A stretch of DNA of 64,000 nucleotides, taken from Lentzea fradiae (lineage in GTDB: Bacteria; Actinomycetota; Actinomycetes; Mycobacteriales; Pseudonocardiaceae). Positions 57,290-64,000 of the stretch are shown one piece after another; position 1 is the first letter of the stretch, and the number at the start of each line of letters is the position of its first letter. The DNA is taken from assembly GCF_900100955.1 (NCBI RefSeq), contig NZ_FNCC01000006.1, positions 1 to 64,000 on the forward strand. The letters are read 5' to 3'. The position numbers and the translations under genes are program-made. A model generated the notes under the pieces. It worked only from the letters and a program-made list of their open reading frames with translations. It was not told the origin of the DNA and ran no database searches.

Positions 57290-58156
57290 ATGGGGGGCGA
57301 AGTGCACTACGACATCGAAGATCACCCGGATCTCCAGGACTCGGCCTGGACCCGTCGCGCGACCAGACGCGCCAGACGCGAGATCCGCGGGCAACGGCGG
57401 CGCGCGTTCCTGCGCGGGCACAGCGGCAAGATCATCACGGCCGTCGCGCTGGTCGCCGTGGGCGCGACGGTGGCGGGCCTGTATCGGGCGGGGACGTTCG
57501 ACGACGTCTCGATGCCGGACGTGGACCTGCCCTACTCGGGCGTGAACGTCGAACAGCCCTTTGCCGGCACGCCCGCGGAGCACTGGTCCGACGGTGAGCG
57601 GGGGATCGTCCTGCCGTCCACCGATCCCGCGTTCGAGCAGGTCCGCCAGGCGCTCGTCGCGGCGCGGATCGACCCGGTGACCATCAGCGAGCACAAGCCC
57701 GACAAGTTCCTCGCGGCGCTCGCACCGCAGGCGCGCGACCACTACTCGCAGGAGTTCGAGAAGTGGGTCACCCGGCTCAAGCCGGGCACGAAACTGCTCC
57801 CGAACGGCATCAGGGTGTCCGGGAAGATGACGCTCGGGGAGAGCAACGGGCATCAGGCGGTGACCACCGACTACGTGTTCGCCTACGCGTTCGAGCCGCC
57901 GGACCCGAAGAAGCTGTTCGACCAGATGGAGATCGTCGCGGCGGTGCGGACGAAGGTGACGTACGAGGTCACCCCGGAAGGGCTGTGGCCGGTGGAGTCC
58001 TCGGGGTTCCAGTACTCGATCGCCTGCCAGGCGTCGAAGGACGGGTTCCTCGCGCCCCAGTTCACCGAGCCCGCCAAGCACCTGGACGGCTTGGACGACG
58101 ACGAGGCGCACTTCTCCGTGGACGGTCCGGTGCCGACCGACGGCAACTGCGAGTGA
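57290..58156 (+). CDS. Membrane-anchored secreted protein of unknown function
   Basis: A 288-residue protein. A basic N-terminus (RRATRRARREIRGQRRRAFL, about 22-41) precedes one transmembrane helix (IITAVALVAVGATVAGLY, about 48-65); the rest should lie outside. The exported part has a folded domain (QFEQVRQALVAARIDP-like region; FAYAFEPPDPKKLFDQMEIV; VRTKVTYEVTPEGLWPVESS), ending DGNCE. No family was recognised. An in-frame GTG at 57302 is an alternative start. It is divergent from valS. Confidence 0.7.
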   Translation: MGGEVHYDIEDHPDLQDSAWTRRATRRARREIRGQRRRAFLRGHSGKIITAVALVAVGATVAGLYRAGTFDDVSMPDVDLPYSGVNVEQPFAGTPAEHWSDGERGIVLPSTDPAFEQVRQALVAARIDPVTISEHKPDKFLAALAPQARDHYSQEFEKWVTRLKPGTKLLPNGIRVSGKMTLGESNGHQAVTTDYVFAYAFEPPDPKKLFDQMEIVAAVRTKVTYEVTPEGLWPVESSGFQYSIACQASKDGFLAPQFTEPAKHLDGLDDDEAHFSVDGPVPTDGNCE

Positions 58157-58203
58157 CCACCCTTTCAGAGGTGCCGGGCGGCAGTGACGGCGATCACAAT
58201 TGA

Positions 58204-58241
58204 CCGTCACGGACCGTTCAACCCCTTGGGGCCCGTGACGG
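58204..58241. other. Inverted repeat upstream of the molybdopterin oxidoreductase gene
   Basis: A 9-bp inverted repeat CCGTCACGG / CCGTGACGG (58204-58212 and 58233-58241) encloses a smaller CCCC-TT-GGGG hairpin, in the 150-bp gap after the membrane-anchored protein gene. It could end that transcript or act as an operator for the next gene; there is no U-tract. Confidence 0.4.
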
Positions 58242-58306
58242 GCGGTGCCGCCGCGTTCTTCGGGGGCGCTGGCGGCGCCGACGTCGATCGGCGTTGAATG
58301 AGGTGC

Positions 58307-60592
58307 ATGAGCAAGCCTCCGCAGCACGACGTCGACGAGTCCGCGCTCGAAGTCAGCACGCCCAAGACATGGGCAGCGGGGATTCCCGGTGTGCTCGTGT
58401 CACTGGACCGGGCGGTCGGCCAGATGGGCGTGGGACGCACGGTGAAGACGTTGCGCCTGCTCAACCAGCGCGAGGGGTTCGACTGCCCCGGCTGCGCGTG
58501 GCCGGAGCCGCAGGGCCACCGCAAGATGGCGGAGTTCTGCGAGAACGGCGCCAAGGCCGTCGCCGAGGAGGCGACGAAGCGGCGGATCGGGCGCGCGTTC
58601 TTCGCGGAGCACTCGATCGGGAGCCTGCGGACGAAGACCGACTACTGGCTGGGTCAGCAGGGCAGGCTGACCGAGCCGGTGGTGCTGCGCCCCGGCGCGA
58701 CCCACTACGAGCCGATCGGCTGGGACGCCGCGTTCACGCTCATCGCCGAGGAGCTGAAGGCGCTGCCGTCGCCCGACGAGGCGATCTTCTACACGTCCGG
58801 GCGCACCAGCAACGAGGCCGCGTTCCTCTACCAACTGCTGGTCCGCTCGTTCGGCACGAACAACCTGCCGGACTGCTCGAACATGTGCCACGAGTCGTCC
58901 GGCTCGGCGCTGAACGAGACGATCGGCATCGGCAAGGGCTCGGTGTCGATCAAGGACTTCGAGCTGGCCGACCTGCTCGTGGTCGTCGGCCAGAACCCCG
59001 GCACGAACCACCCGCGCATGCTCAGCGCGCTGGAGGACGCCAAGAAGAACGGTGCGAGGATCATCGCGGTCAACCCGCTGCCGGAGGCGGGCCTGATGCG
59101 GTTCAAGAACCCGCAGAACGTCTCGGGCGTGGTGGGCCGCGGCACGGCGTTGAGCGACGAGTTCGTGCAGATCAAGGTCGGCGGCGACCAGGCGCTGTTC
59201 CAGGCGGTCGGGCATCTGCTGCTGCAGTGGGACAAGGTCGACAAGGACTTCGTCGGCACCAAGACGCACGGCTTCGAGACCTACGCCGAGAGCCTGCGCG
59301 AGCTCGACTGGGACCGCGTGCTCACCGCCACCGGCCTGACCCGCGAGCAGATCACCAAGGTCGCGGGCATGTTCGTCGACTCGAAGCGCACGATCGTGTG
59401 CTGGGCGATGGGCCTGACGCAGCACAAGCACAGCGTCCCGACGATCCGCGAGATCGCGAACGTCATGTTCCTGCGCGGCATGATCGGCAAGCCGGGCGCG
59501 GGCCTGTGCCCGGTGCGCGGTCACTCGAACGTGCAAGGTGACCGCACGATGGGCATCTACGAGAAGATGCCGGAGCGGTTCCTGGAGGCGCTGGAGACCG
59601 AGTTCGGCATCTCCGTGCCGCGCAAGCACGGGTTCGACACCGTGGACGCGATCAACGCCATGAGGCACGGCCGCGGCAAGGTGTTCATCGCGATGGGCGG
59701 CAACTTCGTCAGCGCCACCCCGGACACCCCGGTGACCGAGAAGGCGCTGGAGCAGTGCTCGCTGACGGTGCACGTCTCCACGAAGCTGAACCGCTCGCAC
59801 GTGGTCCACGGCCGCACGGCGCTGATCCTGCCCGCCCTGGGCCGCACGGAGAGCGACGTGCAGCACTCGGGCGAGCAGTTCGTGACGGTCGAGGACTCGA
59901 TGTCGGTCGTGCACCGCTCGCGCGGCCGCCTCACGCCCGCGTCGGACCAGCTGCTGTCCGAGGTCTCGATCGTCTGCCGCCTCGCCCGCAAGGTGCTCGG
60001 CGACGCCCACCCCGTGGCGTGGGAGGAGTTCGAGAAGGACTACGACGTCATCCGCGAGCACATCGCGCGTGTCGTGCCGGGGTGCACCGACTACAACGCG
60101 CGCGTGCGCCAGCCCGACGGTTTCGTGCTGCCGCACCCGCCTCGCGACTCGCAGGAGTTCGCGACGGCGACGGGCAAGGCCAACTTCACGGCCAACGAAC
60201 TGACGGTCATCGACGTGCCGGAGGGCCGGCTGCTGATGCAGACCCTGCGCAGCCACGACCAGTACAACACCACGATCTACGGACTGGACGACCGCTATCG
60301 CGGCGTGAAGGACGGTCGGCGCGTGGTGTTCGTGAACCCCGACGACGTGAAGGCGCTCGGCTTCACGGACGGGCAGATGGTCGACATCGTGTCGGAGTGG
60401 AAGGACGACCCGACGGGCGTCTTCGAACGCCGTGCCGAGGCGTTCCGGATCGTCGCCTACCCGACCGCGCGCGGGTGCGCGGCGACGTACTTCCCGGAGG
60501 CGAACCCGTTGGTGCCGCTGGACTCCAAGGCGGACATCTCGGGGACCCCGACGTCGAAGTCGGTGATCGTGCGCCTGGAGGCCGCGGGCTGA
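58307..60592 (+). CDS. FdhF/YdeP-type molybdopterin oxidoreductase
   Basis: A 761-residue molybdopterin (bis-MGD) oxidoreductase of the FdhF/YdeP subfamily (TIGR01701-like). The start has FDCPGCAWPEPQGHRKMAEF CENG, a divergent iron-sulfur region. SNMCHESSG (about 192-200) is at the position of the Mo ligand, and VVGQNPGTNHPRMLSALEDA, PLPEAGLMRFKNPQ are MGD-binding loops. The C-terminal molydopterin-binding domain has RSHDQYNTTIYGLDDRYRG. The reaction is uncertain; formate dehydrogenase is only the family name. Its maturation factor fdhD lies 3 kb downstream. The ATG at 58307 has GAGG three nt upstream; an ATG at 58298 lacks one. Confidence 0.88.
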   Translation: MSKPPQHDVDESALEVSTPKTWAAGIPGVLVSLDRAVGQMGVGRTVKTLRLLNQREGFDCPGCAWPEPQGHRKMAEFCENGAKAVAEEATKRRIGRAFFAEHSIGSLRTKTDYWLGQQGRLTEPVVLRPGATHYEPIGWDAAFTLIAEELKALPSPDEAIFYTSGRTSNEAAFLYQLLVRSFGTNNLPDCSNMCHESSGSALNETIGIGKGSVSIKDFELADLLVVVGQNPGTNHPRMLSALEDAKKNGARIIAVNPLPEAGLMRFKNPQNVSGVVGRGTALSDEFVQIKVGGDQALFQAVGHLLLQWDKVDKDFVGTKTHGFETYAESLRELDWDRVLTATGLTREQITKVAGMFVDSKRTIVCWAMGLTQHKHSVPTIREIANVMFLRGMIGKPGAGLCPVRGHSNVQGDRTMGIYEKMPERFLEALETEFGISVPRKHGFDTVDAINAMRHGRGKVFIAMGGNFVSATPDTPVTEKALEQCSLTVHVSTKLNRSHVVHGRTALILPALGRTESDVQHSGEQFVTVEDSMSVVHRSRGRLTPASDQLLSEVSIVCRLARKVLGDAHPVAWEEFEKDYDVIREHIARVVPGCTDYNARVRQPDGFVLPHPPRDSQEFATATGKANFTANELTVIDVPEGRLLMQTLRSHDQYNTTIYGLDDRYRGVKDGRRVVFVNPDDVKALGFTDGQMVDIVSEWKDDPTGVFERRAEAFRIVAYPTARGCAATYFPEANPLVPLDSKADISGTPTSKSVIVRLEAAG

Positions 60593-60760
60593 TCAGGCGT
60601 GCCGGACCCGGGCGGACCATCTCAGCCGTCGCCGTTCGGGTTCGGCCGTCATCTCCTCCTCGGCCTTGTTCTCCTTGACGAGCCGGCGCGCGGCGGCGTC
60701 GGCCTCGAGCTCCCGCTGCCGCGTCTTCGCGATCGCAAACGCATCCGGGTGCGGAATCAT
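60593..60760 (-). CDS. Small basic hypothetical protein, 55 residues
   Basis: Reads MIPHPDAFAIAKTRQRELEA, then charged helical sequence rich in Ala/Glu/Arg, ending ERRRLRWSARVRHA. A ribosome-binding site GGGAG is 9 nt before the ATG. It follows the ArsR gene by 23 bp on the same strand, so it is likely the second gene of that operon. No known family recognised; a small coiled helix is the only structure evident. The stop overlaps nothing, but it lies immediately after the convergent oxidoreductase gene. Confidence 0.6.
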   Translation of the reverse strand: MIPHPDAFAIAKTRQRELEADAAARRLVKENKAEEEMTAEPERRRLRWSARVRHA

Positions 60761-60783
60761 GGCTGTTCTCCCTCGGGTGGTTG

Positions 60784-61341
60784 TTACTCGGGTGCGACCG
60801 TGTGGCTCAGGAAGAGCCTGACCGCGCGTGACCCCTCCGGCCGCAGCTCGGGGTTCATCCGGCGCTCGTCGTACTTGTCCAGCAACGCCTGCAGGTCGGC
60901 CACGAGCTCGGCGGCCTCCTCGGCGGTGAGGAACTTGACGGTGCCCTGCGTGCCGACCACGTCGCGCCACTCCGCGGGCATGTGCTCGCGTTGCCGGATG
61001 CGGTCGCGGATGCGCTCGAACTCCTGGTCCAGGTAGGCCATCGCGGCCGCCTCCGCCGCCATGGCCGCCTCGCCGTCGAGCTCGTCCGGCGAGATGGACT
61101 GGCGCCGCCGGACGACCTGCCACGGCTTCTGCCTGCCCGGCCCCTCGACCTCGGTCACGAAGCCGTACTTGGCCAGCATGTTCAGGTGGTACGAGCAGCT
61201 GGCGACGCTCTCGCCGAGCACCTCGGAGCACTGGGTGGCGGTCTTCGCGCCCTGCTCGGTGAGCAGCTCCAGGAGCTTCCACCGGAAGGGGTGCGACAAC
61301 GCGCGCAGCGCTTTCGGGTCGGTGATCGGGGTGTCGGTCAT
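60784..61341 (-). CDS. ArsR-family (HTH_20) transcriptional regulator
   Basis: A 185-residue winged-helix regulator. The N-terminal HTH is LRALSHPFRWKLLELLTEQG, then TATQCSEVLGESVASCSYHL (recognition helix) and VTEVEGPGRQKPWQVV (wing). A C-terminal helical half (AAMAYLDQEFERIRDRIRQR) is typical of the larger HTH_20 group rather than of metal-sensing ArsR proteins; no metal-binding Cys cluster is obvious. A strong dyad at 61358-61389 overlaps its promoter, indicating autoregulation. No Shine-Dalgarno is seen, so the transcript may be leaderless. Confidence 0.88.
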   Translation of the reverse strand: MTDTPITDPKALRALSHPFRWKLLELLTEQGAKTATQCSEVLGESVASCSYHLNMLAKYGFVTEVEGPGRQKPWQVVRRRQSISPDELDGEAAMAAEAAAMAYLDQEFERIRDRIRQREHMPAEWRDVVGTQGTVKFLTAEEAAELVADLQALLDKYDERRMNPELRPEGSRAVRLFLSHTVAPE

Positions 61342-61357
61342 GACACGAGCGTACGCT

Positions 61358-61389
61358 TATCAAGGAACCCTTAGCAAGGTCCCTTGATA
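61358..61389. promoter_or_regulatory. Dyad operator upstream of the ArsR-family gene
   Basis: A 32-bp dyad with outer arms TATCAAGG / CCTTGATA. It contains two consecutive palindromic half-sites, AAGGAACCCTT and CAAGGTCCCTTG. It lies 17 bp upstream of the ArsR start and is AT-rich compared with its surroundings. This is the expected layout for two regulator dimers side by side. Confidence 0.65.
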
Positions 61390-61410
61390 TAGGAGTCTTG
61401 AGTTAGCGGC

Positions 61411-61908
61411 TCACCAGTCCGGCGAGTTCCTGGCCACGGCCGTGACCAGCGGCAACGACTCGATGATCGGCACGCGCAGCAGTTCGGCGGCCTCGTCCGG
61501 GTCGCGCACCGGTTCCACGAGCTCTCGCAGCAGCGCGCCCACGACGTCGTCCGCGGTCTGGTCGATCTCGGGCGCCAGGTCGCGCAGCTGGGCGGCGGCC
61601 TCGTTCAGCACCCGCGGACGTTGGGGCTCCTCCAGCATCAACGCGGCCAGCCTCAGCACACGGCGGCACACGCGCAACCGCAGACTGCGACTGGCGGACT
61701 CGGGACCACCCGCGAGACCCAGCCTGCCGCGGGTGCGCTCGATCCACGGCTCGACGGTCTCCTTGCGCCAGATCGGGCCGGACGCGAGCTCCGCGTCCGG
61801 CTCCGGGATGCCGTGGGAACGGCGCTTGCGCCACACCGTGACCAGCTGGCGGCTGAGGCCCATCGCGTCCGCGATCTCGGCGATTCCGTAGAAGTCCCCC
61901 ACGAGCAC
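61411..61908 (-). CDS. Helix-turn-helix DNA-binding protein
   Basis: A 165-residue protein. The N-terminal HTH is YGIAEIADAMGLSRQLVTVW, then RKRRSHGIPEPDAELASGPI and WRKETVEPWIERTRGRLG, as in AlpA/MerR-like excisionase-type helix-turn-helix domains. The C-terminal 90 residues are helical and rich in Arg/Leu/Glu (LRVCRRVLRLAALMLEEPQR), with no recognised sensor. GTG start at 61908. It sits alone with the phytoene-desaturase-like gene upstream on the same strand; a 6-bp inverted repeat GATGAC/GTCATC (61922-61940) precedes it. Confidence 0.75.
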   Translation of the reverse strand: MLVGDFYGIAEIADAMGLSRQLVTVWRKRRSHGIPEPDAELASGPIWRKETVEPWIERTRGRLGLAGGPESASRSLRLRVCRRVLRLAALMLEEPQRPRVLNEAAAQLRDLAPEIDQTADDVVGALLRELVEPVRDPDEAAELLRVPIIESLPLVTAVARNSPDW

Positions 61909-61980
61909 AACTGTAACCAGAGATGACGATCTATGTCATCCAGCATGTCGCGGAATGTCGCAGAAGTCGTAGCAGAGGGT

Positions 61981-63483
61981 TCAGAGCCGTTCGAGCACCG
62001 CGCGTGCCGCGTTGTGGCCGCCGATCCCGCTCACGCCACCGCCTCGCCTGCTGCCCGCTCCGCACAGGAAGACGTTGTCCACGCCGGTCTCCACACCCCA
62101 CCCGCCGACCTCGTCGCCGGTCTCGGCGAACGGCCACTCCAGCTCGCCGTGGAAGATGTTGCCTCCCGGCAGCCCCAGCTCCTCCTCCAGGTCGAGAGGG
62201 GTGCGGGCCTCGATGCACGGCCGTCCGGCGGCGTCCACGGCCAGGCAGTCGCGGATCGGCTCGGCCAGGTGCGCGTCGAGCTGGTCGAGGTAGCGCTCCA
62301 CGAGCTGGTCGCGCAGCTCCTCGTTGCGGCCCTGGAAGAGCGACGCGGGCAGGTGCAGGCCGAACAGCGTCAGCGTCTCGTGCCCCGCGAGACCGGGCCC
62401 GAGGATCGACGGGTCGGTCAGCGAGTGGCAGTACATCTCGCCGGGCAGCACCGACGGCACCTGACCGGCGGCGCTCTCCCGGTAGGCGGTCTCCAGCTGC
62501 TCGTAGGACTCGTCGAGGTGGAACGTGCCCGCGAACGCGAGCCGCGGGTCCACACCGGACTTCAGCGCGGGCAGCCTGCGCAGCAACATGTTGATCTTCA
62601 GCTGGCAGCCGGGTGCGTCGTGGACCTCCTTGCCCTGCAACCGTCCCAGCACCGAAGGAGCCACATTGGACAGCACGAACCTGGCCTCGTAGGTCTCGCC
62701 TCCACACGAGACGGACGCCGTCTTGCCGTCCGACTCGACCGACGTCACCTCGGCACCGCACTCGATCCGGGCACCGGCCTCCCGCGCCGCCCGCTCCAGC
62801 TCGGCGGTGACGGCGCCCATGCCGCCGACCGGGACCTTCCACTCCCCCGTCCCGTTGCCGATCACGTGGTAGAGGAAGCACTTGTTGGCGCTCAACGAGT
62901 GCAGCGACGCGTGCGTGCCGATCAACGCGTCGGTGGCCACGACACCGCGCACCAGGTCGTTGCCGAACAGCTCCGGCAGCGTCTCGCCGAGCGGGCGTTC
63001 GAAGACCTGCTCCCACACCCGTCCGTCGACTCGCGCCCGCAGGTCCTCGGCCGGCACCAGCGGTTCGAGCAGGCTCGGCGCCAGCGCGGCGGCCAGCTGC
63101 TCCAGGCCGGCGTACCAGCGCTGCCACCGCTCCCAGTCGCCGAGCGACCCGCAGACCTCCTCGAACGACCGCACGGTCGCCTCGCCGGGGCTGCGTTCGA
63201 CCAGGAGCCCGGACTTGCCGTCGGGCGTGTAGGACGACGCGGCACGCGACCGCAGCGCGAGGTTCAGCCCGAGGTCGCTCACGATCCGGTCGGGCAGCAG
63301 CGACACCAGGTAGGAGAACCGGGAGAGCCGGGCGTCGACCCCTTCCCAGGGCGACGCGCTGACCGCCGCGCCCCCGGCGCGCGGCAGCTTCTCCAGCACC
63401 CTGACCGACTTGCCCGCACGCGCGAGGTACGCGGCGGCCACAAGCCCGTTGTGGCCGCCTCCCACGATGACGACGTCGTCCAT
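61981..63483 (-). CDS. Phytoene-desaturase-family FAD-dependent oxidoreductase
   Basis: A 500-residue flavoprotein of the CrtI/PYROXD2 amine-oxidase-like family. The N-terminal Rossmann motif DDVVIVGGGHNGLVAAAYLA binds FAD, followed by ARAGKSVRVLEKLPRAGGAA. GNGTGEWKVPVGGMGAVTAE and the C-terminal FLCGAGSRRGGGVSGIGGHN are the other family signatures. The substrate is unknown; no carotenoid genes are near, so it is more likely a PYROXD2-like oxidoreductase than a carotenoid desaturase. The ATG at 63483 follows GGGAGG. It is divergent from fdhD with 65 bp between. Confidence 0.88.
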   Translation of the reverse strand: MDDVVIVGGGHNGLVAAAYLARAGKSVRVLEKLPRAGGAAVSASPWEGVDARLSRFSYLVSLLPDRIVSDLGLNLALRSRAASSYTPDGKSGLLVERSPGEATVRSFEEVCGSLGDWERWQRWYAGLEQLAAALAPSLLEPLVPAEDLRARVDGRVWEQVFERPLGETLPELFGNDLVRGVVATDALIGTHASLHSLSANKCFLYHVIGNGTGEWKVPVGGMGAVTAELERAAREAGARIECGAEVTSVESDGKTASVSCGGETYEARFVLSNVAPSVLGRLQGKEVHDAPGCQLKINMLLRRLPALKSGVDPRLAFAGTFHLDESYEQLETAYRESAAGQVPSVLPGEMYCHSLTDPSILGPGLAGHETLTLFGLHLPASLFQGRNEELRDQLVERYLDQLDAHLAEPIRDCLAVDAAGRPCIEARTPLDLEEELGLPGGNIFHGELEWPFAETGDEVGGWGVETGVDNVFLCGAGSRRGGGVSGIGGHNAARAVLERL

Positions 63484-63548
63484 GCCCCGAGATCCCTCCC
63501 ACGTAGCCTGGTCGTTGGGGAACATAGCGGTCCGAAGGAGATGTGCAC

Positions 63549-64000
63549 ATGGGCCGAGTGACGGTGCGCCGCCCCGTCGAGCGGGTCTCGCCGAACGGCA
63601 GGCGCCGCCGCGTCGACGCGCTCGCCGCCGAGGAGCCGCTGGAGCTGAGGGTCGACGGCAAGGCGCTCGCCGTGACGATGCGCACGCCGGGCCACGACGT
63701 GGAGCTCGCGCACGGCTTCCTGCTCAGCGAGGGCGTCATCGGCTCGTCCGAGGACATCTCGGTCGCCCGGTACTGCGAGGGCACCGGCCCGGACGGGCTG
63801 AACACCTACAACGTGCTGGACATCGCGCTGGCCGAGGGCGTGCCGCCACCGGACACGGGCGTGGAGCGGAACTTCTACACCACCTCGTCGTGCGGGGTGT
63901 GCGGCAAGGGCGCCCTCGAAGCCGTGAAGCTCAAGACCCGCCACTCCCCCGCGCTCGACCCGGTGCGGGTCACGCCGGAGGCGCTCACGACGTTCCCGGA
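63549..64000 (+). CDS. fdhD: Formate dehydrogenase accessory sulfurtransferase FdhD (partial)
   Basis: The N-terminal 150 residues of FdhD; the gene runs off the right edge. FdhD transfers sulfur to the molybdenum-bis-MGD cofactor of FdhF-type enzymes. MRTPGHDVELAHGFLLSEGV is the GHDxELAxGFLxxEG signature, and YTTSSCGVCGKGALE holds the catalytic CxxC (TSSCGVCG). AAGGAG lies 9 nt before the ATG at 63549. It likely matures the oxidoreductase encoded at 58307. Confidence 0.95.
   Translation, partial: MGRVTVRRPVERVSPNGRRRRVDALAAEEPLELRVDGKALAVTMRTPGHDVELAHGFLLSEGVIGSSEDISVARYCEGTGPDGLNTYNVLDIALAEGVPPPDTGVERNFYTTSSCGVCGKGALEAVKLKTRHSPALDPVRVTPEALTTFP

Overview
This is a high-GC actinobacterial chromosome segment, most likely from the Pseudonocardiales (Lentzea/Saccharothrix-like). 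The evidence is the 5' end of a 16S rRNA gene at the left edge, GC-rich third codon positions, frequent GTG/TTG starts, and a core gene order that, from memory, follows the mycobacterial block Rv2412-Rv2448c: rpsT, holA-like, comEC, comEA, degV, octT, gpgP, rsfS, nadD, proA, proB, obg, rpmA, rplU, rne, ndk, a DUF4233 gene, folC, valS. No tRNA, IS element, CRISPR array or prophage was seen.

Layout. 1-730: 5' end of 16S rRNA (minus strand) with its leader, boxA-like element and two promoters. 733-3131: NUDIX hydrolase, an SPFH/ribbon-helix-helix pair, a PIG-L deacetylase. 3348-7385: rpsT, a SAM-methyltransferase-like membrane protein, the DNA polymerase III delta subunit, and a threonine synthase behind a SAM-I riboswitch. 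7525-15093: an unknown gene, comEC, comEA, degV, then octT-gpgP-rsfS (the first two belong to methylglucose-lipopolysaccharide synthesis), a cold-shock gene and nadD. 15274-25804: P450, proA, a RecQ helicase with a phosphoribosyltransferase-like tail, a second P450, a DUF1772/AraC divergent pair, an MHS transporter, a VOC protein and proB. 25808-32180: obg, rpmA, rplU, rne and a DUF2344 gene. 32386-39689: subtilase, B12-type radical SAM protein, ABC-2 exporter, GNAT, ndk.

39768-52800 is an accessory block between ndk and DUF4233/folC/valS: a membrane protein, a DHA2 exporter with its MarR regulator, an 1,800-residue amylopullulanase, an orphan 413-residue protein, and a compact type VII secretion substrate cassette (WXG100-like, DUF3558 lipoprotein, PPE-like, EspG). 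The cassette is flanked by two apparently decayed genes: a PhoD-like phosphatase reduced to its Tat signal and C-terminus, and a small secreted DUF3558-like fragment. After valS come a membrane-anchored secreted protein, an FdhF/YdeP-type molybdopterin oxidoreductase, an ArsR-family regulator with a clear dyad operator, an HTH protein, a phytoene-desaturase-like flavoprotein, and fdhD cut by the window end.

The points most worth following are the SAM riboswitch whose closing stem abuts the threonine synthase ribosome-binding site, the RecQ-PRTase fusion, comEC running through a whole downstream gene for lack of a stop codon, the palindrome in front of the SPFH-RHH operon, and the T7SS cassette with decayed flanks. 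Functions come from recognised motifs, not searches; family names are from memory.
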